A stretch of 64,000 bases of DNA from an alpha proteobacterium SCGC AAA536-G10 (GTDB lineage: Bacteria > Pseudomonadota > Alphaproteobacteria > Puniceispirillales > Marisalimonadaceae), in contig ARQU01000009.1 in NCBI GenBank assembly GCA_000384615.1, positions 1 to 64,000 on the forward strand, given 5' to 3'. Shown here one piece after another: positions 8,514 to 15,687 of this stretch. How positions within the stretch are numbered: position 1 is the first letter of the stretch; the number at the start of each line of letters is the position of its first letter. Under the pieces are notes generated by a model. That model was not told where the DNA came from and made no database searches. It saw only the letters and a program-made list of their open reading frames with translations. The translations under genes and the position numbers were made by a program.

Positions 8514-9475
8514 TGTTTACAGGTATTTTTAAAGATACAAGTGTAAGAATCTTAATCACATTTATGATAGTTTTGTGTGTTTTATCTTCTTTAGTTCTTC
8601 CTGACTGGATGCAAAACAACTTTATGTATGGTTTATCCAGAGGATTGGCAATTTTAGGTCTTATGTTATTATGGAGAACAAACTTAGTTTCTTTTGGACA
8701 TGCACTCTATTACGGCTTTGGAGCATATGCGGTAGCGTTATGTCAAAAATATTTTGGTATCACTGACATTTTACTACGATTTGCAATTGCTGTAATTGCT
8801 GCAGGCCTATTAGGTTTTTGTCTTGGATTTATTTTAAGAAAATATAGAGAAATATTCTTTGCAATGTTGTCTCTTGCTTTTTCTATGGTTTTGTATGGTT
8901 TATTAGCAAAAGCTGAATTTCTTGGATCTACGGACGGCATGTCAATTTCTCCATCAACACTTTTAGGGATGGAATTAACTAGACAATACCTCTTTTATTT
9001 AATTACATTTTTTGTTATCTGTGCTGCAATTTCTATACAAGCGTATCTAAGATCAACTCTAGGTCATCTAACTACTGCCATTCAAGATAACGAAATAAGA
9101 GTTGAATACTTAGGTTATTCTGTCCAAAAAGCGATACATATTAAATATGTAATGTCAGCGTGTTTGGCAGGTGGTGCTGGTGGGCTTATGGCAGCAAGCT
9201 TAGGTCAAGTTGACCCTGATTCCATGGTTAATTGGAATGTTTCTGGTGAGTTAGTATTTATTACAATTATGTCTGGATGGGGAAACATTCTAGCCCCATT
9301 TATAGGTGCTATTATATTTGAATTTATAAGAACTTATGCTTTTGAATGGGCACCACAAGCTTGGGCTGCTATTGTGGGAGGTACATTGCTTGCGATCATT
9401 TTCTTTTTTCCAGGAGGTATATGGTCCGTCATAGAAAAAGTTTTCAATTATGGAAAGAAAAAAAATGTTAAATGA
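8513..9475 (+). CDS. LIV-type ABC transporter permease (LivM-like)
   Basis: 320 residues with about nine membrane segments. Family features are NLVSFGHALYYGFGAYAV near residue 60, an EIRVEYLGY loop near 200 and GELVFITIMSGWGNILAPFIGA near 245, which is the LivM version of the permease signature contacting the ATPase. It starts at ATG 8513-8515 overlapping the previous stop (TAATG), so it is translationally coupled to LivH. Its last 11 bases overlap the following ATPase gene. Confidence 0.87.
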   Translation: MFTGIFKDTSVRILITFMIVLCVLSSLVLPDWMQNNFMYGLSRGLAILGLMLLWRTNLVSFGHALYYGFGAYAVALCQKYFGITDILLRFAIAVIAAGLLGFCLGFILRKYREIFFAMLSLAFSMVLYGLLAKAEFLGSTDGMSISPSTLLGMELTRQYLFYLITFFVICAAISIQAYLRSTLGHLTTAIQDNEIRVEYLGYSVQKAIHIKYVMSACLAGGAGGLMAASLGQVDPDSMVNWNVSGELVFITIMSGWGNILAPFIGAIIFEFIRTYAFEWAPQAWAAIVGGTLLAIIFFFPGGIWSVIEKVFNYGKKKNVK

Positions 9476-10214
9476 TACAGTTTTAAAAGCTTCTGACTTA
9501 AACAAATCTTTTTCTGGAATTGTTGCTGCTAAAGATATTAATGTTTCAATTAATCAAGGTGAGATTGTAGGTATAATTGGTGCAAATGGTGCTGGTAAGA
9601 CTGTTTTTGTAAATATGATCACAGGTTATTTGAAACCTACTAGTGGTAAAATAGAGTTTTTAGGAGAAGATATAACAGGAATAGAGCCCAGAAACGCAAC
9701 TCATATTGGCTTATGTAGGTCATTTCAAATAAGTCAAGTTTTTATGACAATGTCAGTTAAGCAGAATCTAATGATAGCCATGTCTCTATCAAAGAAAAGT
9801 GGAAAAGCACTGTTAGATCCAATAGCTGATGAAGAAATTTCTAAAGAATGTGATAAAATTTTAGAATTATATAAAATTATGGATCAAAGTAACAATATCG
9901 TTAGTACACTATCTCAGGGTATAAGAAAGTTATTAGATATTGCTATGGCTGTTGTTGGAAATCCTAAAGTCATATTACTAGACGAACCAACTTCAGGTGT
10001 CTCTGTTGAAGAAAAGTTTGGGATTATGGATATCGTAATTGCAGCCTTAAAACAAACTGAAACTTCTGTACTATTTGTTGAACATGATATGGAAATTGTT
10101 GAAAGATATGTAGATCGCGTTATTGCTTTTTATCAAGGAGAAATTATATGTGATGCACCTCCGAAAGTAGCATTATCAGATAAAAAGGTTATTGAATACG
10201 TTTTAGGACATTAA
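9465..10214 (+). CDS. LIV-type ABC transporter ATPase (LivG-like)
   Basis: 249 residues from the ATG at 9465; an upstream in-frame ATG at 9450 would add five residues, but GGAAAG at 9452-9457 is better placed for 9465. Walker A is GANGAGKT, Walker B is VILLDEPTSG and the signature is LSQGIRKLLDIA, a variant of LSYGxQRxLEIA normal for LivG. The H-loop is VEHDME. It is the cytoplasmic ATPase of the importer and overlaps the end of the LivM gene. Confidence 0.87.
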   Translation: MLNDTVLKASDLNKSFSGIVAAKDINVSINQGEIVGIIGANGAGKTVFVNMITGYLKPTSGKIEFLGEDITGIEPRNATHIGLCRSFQISQVFMTMSVKQNLMIAMSLSKKSGKALLDPIADEEISKECDKILELYKIMDQSNNIVSTLSQGIRKLLDIAMAVVGNPKVILLDEPTSGVSVEEKFGIMDIVIAALKQTETSVLFVEHDMEIVERYVDRVIAFYQGEIICDAPPKVALSDKKVIEYVLGH

Positions 10215-10240
10215 AAGGATACGATTCTAGGATTTTAATT

Positions 10241-10879
10241 ATGTTAAAAATTAATAAAATAAATGTAAATATTGGATTAATTGAAATTCTAAAAGACGTA
10301 TCTTTAGAGTTACAAAAAGGTCAAATGGTTGGTTTAATTGGTAGAAATGGTGCGGGTAAGACAACCTTATTAAGGGCAATTATGGGTATACTTCCTACTA
10401 AATCTGGTGAGTTAATATTTGAAGAGAATAATTTAATAAAACTTCCTTCTCAAAAAAGAGCCTACCTTTCTATTGGATACATGCCTGAAGACAGAAAGTT
10501 GATACCATCTATGTCAGCAGAGGAAAATATTTTAACACCAGTTTGGGCTACAAATATTTTGGATTGGAAAATGAGATTAGAATGGATTTATAAAATTATT
10601 CCAGAGGCATTAGAGCTAAAAGATCGACCTTCAACAAGTCTTTCAGGTGGTCAACAAAAGCTTATAGCATTATCTAGAGCTCTAATGGTTGGGAGCAAGT
10701 TATTGCTATTAGATGAACCATCGGAAGGAATTGCTCCTGCTTTAGCTAAAAGAATAATTGATATATTAAATGATTTAAAAAAAGAAGGTGTTACTACCCT
10801 TATTGCAGAAAGTAATGCAGGACATTACAAAGGAATGTTAGATAAATCTTTTGTAATTGAACGTGGTCAAATAAACTAA
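10241..10879 (+). CDS. LIV-type ABC transporter ATPase (LivF-like)
   Basis: 212 residues, slightly shorter than usual LivF proteins because the C-terminal tail is brief. Walker A is GRNGAGKT, signature LSGGQQKL, Walker B LLLLDEPSEGIAP. It pairs with the LivG-like protein as the second ATPase. It is the last gene of the importer; a 64-base AT-rich gap separates it from the hydroxylase gene cluster downstream, so the two could be co-transcribed, which would link import to catabolism. Confidence 0.86.
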   Translation: MLKINKINVNIGLIEILKDVSLELQKGQMVGLIGRNGAGKTTLLRAIMGILPTKSGELIFEENNLIKLPSQKRAYLSIGYMPEDRKLIPSMSAEENILTPVWATNILDWKMRLEWIYKIIPEALELKDRPSTSLSGGQQKLIALSRALMVGSKLLLLDEPSEGIAPALAKRIIDILNDLKKEGVTTLIAESNAGHYKGMLDKSFVIERGQIN

Positions 10880-10943
10880 AATTCTAAAAAATATATTGCT
10901 AATAATTGTCATTATTTTACTCTTTATACATTAATGAGGAAAT

Positions 10944-11456
10944 ATGATGCCTTTATACAAGTCAAATTCAAAATTAAATGTAGAATTTAATTTAAATGGA
11001 AAAAATGTTTCAATTGAAACAAATAATCGTACTTTGTTAAGTGACTTTATAAGACATACGGTTGGAGAAACGGGAACACATGTTGGTTGTGAACATGGAA
11101 TTTGTGGTGCCTGTACAGTTTTGTTAGATGGAGAACCTATCAGGTCATGTTTAATGTTTGCTTCACAACTTAATGGGCACAACTTAGTTACTGTAGAAGG
11201 ATTATCAACTGATGAAGATTTTATCCATTTACGCAAAGCATTCAAAAAACATCATGCTTTACAATGTGGATTTTGTACCCCTGGTTTTCTCATAACAATT
11301 TCAGCTTTTTTGAAAACTGCACCTAAAGAAATCAATGAAAATAATATTAGAGAAATCTTAAGTGGAAATATTTGTAGATGTACCGGATATGTTGGTATTG
11401 TAAATGCTGTTAAAGAAGTGATAGAGAATAAAAAGAACAGGCTTAAAGATGCTTGA
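10944..11456 (+). CDS. Molybdenum hydroxylase 2Fe-2S subunit (HmfC/CoxS-like)
   Basis: 170 residues, the usual size for the small iron-sulfur subunit of xanthine-dehydrogenase-family enzymes. Cys ligands of the plant-ferredoxin-type cluster are C49, C54, C57 and C69 (CEHGICGAC...C). The second cluster is formed by CGFC at 108-111 and the later CRC of NICRCTGY. It passes electrons from the molybdenum subunit (15688-18669) to the FAD subunit (18666-19490), which are encoded 4 kb downstream. The splitting of the three subunits around a CoA ligase, monooxygenase and hydratase indicates one catabolic operon. It overlaps the ligase gene by eight bases. Confidence 0.87.
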   Translation: MMPLYKSNSKLNVEFNLNGKNVSIETNNRTLLSDFIRHTVGETGTHVGCEHGICGACTVLLDGEPIRSCLMFASQLNGHNLVTVEGLSTDEDFIHLRKAFKKHHALQCGFCTPGFLITISAFLKTAPKEINENNIREILSGNICRCTGYVGIVNAVKEVIENKKNRLKDA

Positions 11457-12972
11457 TCTAGGATCGTCTTTTTTAGCATCAACTGAAAGAAATCCAAAAG
11501 CAACTGCAATTGCAGGTAATAATTTTAAACATACTTATCTAGAGTGGTTTTCTAAAATAGACAAATTAGCTGGTGCTTTAAAACATTTGGGATTAAAGAA
11601 GAAAGATAAAGTAATTACATTACTTCAAAACAGTTTTGAAGCAGCAACTATTTACTGGGCGTGTCAATTAAATGATTTAATATTAGTTCCTTTAAATTGG
11701 AGAATGAAAACTGAAGAAATTGATTTCTGTATAACGAATTCGGAAGCAAAATGTATTATTTACCAAGATGAAAGTCTATATGAAACAAGTAAATCAAAAA
11801 TTGCACAATCAATTATTAAAATTTTTGTTGGTAATAAAAATAATAAAATTATAAATTTCTATGACTTAATGCAAAATGGTAAAAGTGAAAATTATCCTTC
11901 TGCAAAAAATGATAGTATCTCTGTCATTTTATATACATCTGGGACGACAGGTAAGCCTAAAGGAGTCCCAAGAACACATTCTGCCGAAAGATCTTCTGCT
12001 TTAGCACATGTGGCACAAAACATTTATATTGCAGGTGAAACGACACTTGGGGTTATGCCTCTTTATCATACAATGGGGATAAGATCTTTAATTTCTATGT
12101 CTCTAATTAATGGAGCATTTATATCACAGCCTAAATTCTTATCTTCAGAAGCTATTTCACTTATAGAAAAATTTGGTATAACTTGTTTATATCTAGTACC
12201 TACCCTTTTCCATGATCTAATAGAAGATAGTGAATTTTCAAAAAACAAAGTTAAAAGCTGTAAAAAATTAGGTTTTGCAGGAGCTCCTATGAACAATGGT
12301 CTTATTAAAAAAGTTATGGATGCCTTTAAACCTTCTCAACTTGTTAACCATTATGGCTCGTCTGAAATATATACTTTTACAGTTGATCCCGAAGCAAACA
12401 AGAAACCTGGATCAGCAGGTAAAGCAGGAATTAATCAAAGAATTAAGATAGTTGAAATTGGCTCTAATAATCCTGAAAAAACTGTTGGTAAAAATATTGA
12501 AGGTGAAATTATAGCGTCTCTTCAATCTGAAGAAGCATTTTCTGGTTATTTAAAAAGACCAGATGCTGATAAAAAATCAATCATAGATAATTGGTATTTT
12601 ACTAGTGATTTAGGCTATTTTGATAATGATGGAGATCTTTTTGTTACTGGAAGAGTTGATGACATGATAATTACAGGAGGAGAAAATGTTTCACCTATTG
12701 AAATAGAAAACATATTATCTTTAAATAATAACGTAATAGAAGTTGCAGTTGTTGGACTTCCTGATGAAAAATGGGGTCAAAAGATTTGTGCATTTATAAA
12801 ACGTTTAGGTTCTATTGAAGATAACGAGTTAAATAAGTTTTGTTTAGAATCTGGAATGGCAAATTTCAAAAGGCCCAAAGAGTATATTTTTGTTAAAGAA
12901 ATCCCTAAATCCCCAACTGGTAAGATACTAAGAAGAAAATTGTTGTCAGGTGAGTATGAAATAGATTTATAA
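11449..12972 (+). CDS. AMP-forming aryl/acyl-CoA ligase (HmfD-like position)
   Basis: 507 residues. The adenylate-forming motif is YTSGTTGKPKG near residue 165, followed by YGSSE near 302, TSDLGYF near 385 and the C-terminal PTGKILRRKL with the catalytic Lys. It would activate a carboxylic acid to its CoA thioester. In the furoate (hmf) clusters a ligase sits with a three-subunit hydroxylase and an enoyl-CoA-hydratase-like protein, exactly the company seen here, so 2-furoate or a related heteroaromatic acid is the favoured substrate by context. Sequence alone does not fix the substrate; a 4-chlorobenzoate-type or fatty acid ligase is possible. Confidence 0.75.
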   Translation: MLDLGSSFLASTERNPKATAIAGNNFKHTYLEWFSKIDKLAGALKHLGLKKKDKVITLLQNSFEAATIYWACQLNDLILVPLNWRMKTEEIDFCITNSEAKCIIYQDESLYETSKSKIAQSIIKIFVGNKNNKIINFYDLMQNGKSENYPSAKNDSISVILYTSGTTGKPKGVPRTHSAERSSALAHVAQNIYIAGETTLGVMPLYHTMGIRSLISMSLINGAFISQPKFLSSEAISLIEKFGITCLYLVPTLFHDLIEDSEFSKNKVKSCKKLGFAGAPMNNGLIKKVMDAFKPSQLVNHYGSSEIYTFTVDPEANKKPGSAGKAGINQRIKIVEIGSNNPEKTVGKNIEGEIIASLQSEEAFSGYLKRPDADKKSIIDNWYFTSDLGYFDNDGDLFVTGRVDDMIITGGENVSPIEIENILSLNNNVIEVAVVGLPDEKWGQKICAFIKRLGSIEDNELNKFCLESGMANFKRPKEYIFVKEIPKSPTGKILRRKLLSGEYEIDL

Positions 12973-13000
12973 ATAAATATTGAAAATAAGAGGCAAAGTT

Positions 13001-13390
13001 ATGCTAAAACAAAAACCACATATTGAGTTTACAAAAATATCATCAGACAAAAATTGGCATACTCCTACAGGGTATCCATCTGGAATAAAACAGCAAATTT
13101 TAGCCTCTGATATTGACGAAATTAAAAAAACAGGAAGTAGATCTAGATTATTAAAATTTGACCCAGGTGTCTATACTACTGAACAGTTTATTCATGATCA
13201 CTGGGAGGAAGTCTATTTAGTTACAGGCGACTTAATTGTGGGAAATGATAAAAATGGCAGTGGTGGTAAACAATTCAAAGGATCTACTTATGCATGTAGA
13301 CCTCCAGGAGTTTATCATGGACCATTTAAATCGGAAAATGGCTGTATTCTCTTCGAGTTACATTATTATAAAAATACAAAAGAATTTTAA
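13001..13390 (+). CDS. Small cupin protein
   Basis: 129 residues from ATG 13001, chosen because AAGAGG at 12988-12993 is well spaced; an in-frame TTG at 12980 is less likely. A single cupin domain shows FIHDHWEEVYLVTGD (metal-binding His, His, Glu) and a second motif RPPGVYHGPF with the third His. Proteins of this kind are small dioxygenases, isomerases or decarboxylation-type lyases, or have no catalysis. It is followed 18 bases later by the HpaB-type monooxygenase, so action on the hydroxylated intermediate, for example ring opening or tautomerisation, is an inference. The function is unknown. Confidence 0.6.
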   Translation: MLKQKPHIEFTKISSDKNWHTPTGYPSGIKQQILASDIDEIKKTGSRSRLLKFDPGVYTTEQFIHDHWEEVYLVTGDLIVGNDKNGSGGKQFKGSTYACRPPGVYHGPFKSENGCILFELHYYKNTKEF

Positions 13391-13408
13391 CTTCAAAGGA
13401 TTTCAAAA

Positions 13409-14869
13409 ATGATTAAGACAGGAGATCAACATTTAAATCAGTTAAAAGATGGAAGAGTAGTATATATTGGTGATGAAAAAATTAAAGATATAACAACTCA
13501 TTCTGCATTTAAAAATGCTGCAAAAACTGTAGCTAAATTATATGATATTAAACATCAAAATAGATATAAAAATGAATTAACATTTGAAGAAAATGGAGAA
13601 ATTTTTTCTAGTTGGTTCTTACAAGCAAAAAATAAAAATGATTTAAGAAAAAGATCTGTTGCACATAAAATTATTGCTGACCAAACATCTGGAATGATGG
13701 GACGTTCTATGGACCATGTTGCAAGTTTTGTAACAGGAATGTCAACAAACCCAGATATTTTTGACTCTGGAAAATATAAGTTTAAGAAAAACCTACTTAA
13801 TTACTATAATCATATGAAATCAAATGATATATTTACTTCTTATGCAGTGGTTCCGCCACAAGCTGCAAGAAATCCTGAATTTTATCAAAAGCAAAACCTT
13901 CCAATTCCAACTTTGTCTGTTATCGATGAGAATGATGAAGGTGTAGTGATATCGGGTATGAAAATGCTTGCAACTAGTGCTGTTTTTGCAAATGAAATTT
14001 GGATTGGTAATTTAGTCCCTCTTGCACCAGATCAGATAAAACAGTCAATTACATGCGCAATACCATGTAACATAAAAGGGTTATCACTATGGATGCGTCA
14101 ACCTCTTTCAACCCACTATGCTAATCAATTTGACTCACCTTTATCATGGAATTTGGACGAAACAGATGTATTGGTGATGTGTGAAAATGTACTTGTCCCC
14201 TGGGAAAGAATATTTGTAATGGACGACGCAATTTTAGCTCGAGAAATTTATATAAAAACTCCAGCACATTGCTATGGTAATCACCAAGCCAACGTTAGGT
14301 ATTGGTCAAAGATGGAATTAATTACTGGCTTATGTAATAAAGTTGCTAAAGCAACTGGAGCTGATCAAGTACCTGCAGTAAAAGAAACACTGGGAAAAAT
14401 GTCTTCTCTGGAAGCAAACCTTTCCGGGATGATACACGGACAAATTGAAGCTGCAGAAAGTTGGCCGGAAAATCATATGACTTTTAACAGAAGAATGATG
14501 TATGCAGCTCTTAACTGGTGCACAGAGAACTATACTACAATTATTGATGAATTAAGGACACTTTGTGGAGGAGGTGTCTTTCAAATGCCTGCAAGCATAA
14601 ACGTTGTTAAAAATAAAAAACTTAAAAAAGAATTTGAAACTTATTTCCAAACCCCTCAAATGGATGCAACTTCTAGAATGAAATTATTCAAATTGGCGTG
14701 GGATGTCGTAGGTTCAGAATTTGCAGGCAGACAACAACAATATGAAAAATTTTATGCTGGAGCTTCCTTTATAATTAAAAATCATAGTTACAGAGAAACT
14801 CCATGGGATTATTTTGATGGTGTAGTAGATAATATAATGGATAAATATGATCCACCAAAATATAATTAA
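13409..14869 (+). CDS. HpaB-family flavin-dependent monooxygenase, oxygenase component
   Basis: 486 residues with the two-part HpaB fold: an N-terminal region with DGRVVYIGDEKIKD, a middle acyl-CoA-dehydrogenase-like domain, and a C-terminal helical region. The Cys/His cluster ligands of 4-hydroxybutyryl-CoA dehydratase (CxxxC near residue 100) are absent, so it is likely a reduced-flavin-dependent hydroxylase of an aromatic ring rather than a dehydratase. Such enzymes need a separate flavin reductase (HpaC type), and none is encoded nearby. It is not part of the known furoate pathway, so its presence makes this cluster unusual. Confidence 0.75.
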   Translation: MIKTGDQHLNQLKDGRVVYIGDEKIKDITTHSAFKNAAKTVAKLYDIKHQNRYKNELTFEENGEIFSSWFLQAKNKNDLRKRSVAHKIIADQTSGMMGRSMDHVASFVTGMSTNPDIFDSGKYKFKKNLLNYYNHMKSNDIFTSYAVVPPQAARNPEFYQKQNLPIPTLSVIDENDEGVVISGMKMLATSAVFANEIWIGNLVPLAPDQIKQSITCAIPCNIKGLSLWMRQPLSTHYANQFDSPLSWNLDETDVLVMCENVLVPWERIFVMDDAILAREIYIKTPAHCYGNHQANVRYWSKMELITGLCNKVAKATGADQVPAVKETLGKMSSLEANLSGMIHGQIEAAESWPENHMTFNRRMMYAALNWCTENYTTIIDELRTLCGGGVFQMPASINVVKNKKLKKEFETYFQTPQMDATSRMKLFKLAWDVVGSEFAGRQQQYEKFYAGASFIIKNHSYRETPWDYFDGVVDNIMDKYDPPKYN

Positions 14870-14886
14870 TAAATTAGGAGTTATAA

Positions 14887-15672
14887 TTGTCTAGTATAAT
14901 TAGTAAATTTGACGGTTTTAGGGTAGAAATAAATCAAGAGAAAAGACGAGGCGACATTATTTTATCTCGACCACCATTAAACATAATTCAATACTCTCAA
15001 AGAATTCAAATAGCTCAATCTCTAAGAGATCTAGATAAAAATGAAGAAATTAGAATAGTTGTTTTGCGTGCAGATGGAGATCATTTTTCGTCTGGTGGTA
15101 ACATTGAAGGTTTTATGCAAGAGACGCCAGAAACACTTACGATGCTTGCTCAAAATGTTATGACACCAGAAAAAATAAGAAAACCTGTTATTGCAGCTAT
15201 CCAAGGTTATTGTTTTGGAGTTGGTTTAGAGTTTTCATTAGCGTGTGACTTCCGAATTGTTACTAAATGTGCCCAATTATCACTTCCAGAAATGAAAATC
15301 GGTATGATACCAGGGTCAGGTGGCTCGGTAAGATTAGCTAGGATGATAGGATTATCTCGTGTTAAAGATATGATTATGAGAGGTAAGAGAATTTCTGGAG
15401 AAGAAGCTTTTAATTGGGGGTTAGCCTCTGAATTAGTAGAGAAAGATAAACTTGAGATAACAATTTCGAAATTAGTCGATGAACTTTGTTCTGTTTCACC
15501 ACTTGCACAAAGAGCTATTAAAACAGTATTAAATACATCACAAGACGCCCCTCTTCACGTAGCAATTGAATTAGAGGGTGAAACTTATGGAAGATTAAGA
15601 AGCTCTGATGATTTTAATGAAGGTGTTAAGAGTTTTGTTGAAAAAAGAAAGCCTGTTTATAAAGGTAACTAA
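14887..15672 (+). CDS. Enoyl-CoA hydratase/isomerase family protein (HmfE-like position)
   Basis: 261 residues, TTG start supported by AGGAGT at 14876-14881. The crotonase oxyanion-hole region is HFSSGGNIEGF (about 66-76), and both hydratase glutamates are present: E115 in GVGLEFS and E135 in LPEMKIG. It therefore looks catalytically competent for water addition. In hmf clusters an enzyme of this family acts on the hydroxylated furoyl-CoA to release 2-oxoglutaryl-CoA; cyclic dienoyl-CoA hydratases of aromatic pathways are an alternative. It lies 15 bases before the molybdenum-subunit gene. Confidence 0.75.
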   Translation: MSSIISKFDGFRVEINQEKRRGDIILSRPPLNIIQYSQRIQIAQSLRDLDKNEEIRIVVLRADGDHFSSGGNIEGFMQETPETLTMLAQNVMTPEKIRKPVIAAIQGYCFGVGLEFSLACDFRIVTKCAQLSLPEMKIGMIPGSGGSVRLARMIGLSRVKDMIMRGKRISGEEAFNWGLASELVEKDKLEITISKLVDELCSVSPLAQRAIKTVLNTSQDAPLHVAIELEGETYGRLRSSDDFNEGVKSFVEKRKPVYKGN

Positions 15673-15687
15673 AGAGGCTTAAATTCA

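Noticed and set aside
13409..14869. 4-hydroxybutyryl-CoA dehydratase
   Set aside because: Same superfamily, but the cluster-binding Cys and His pattern is not seen.
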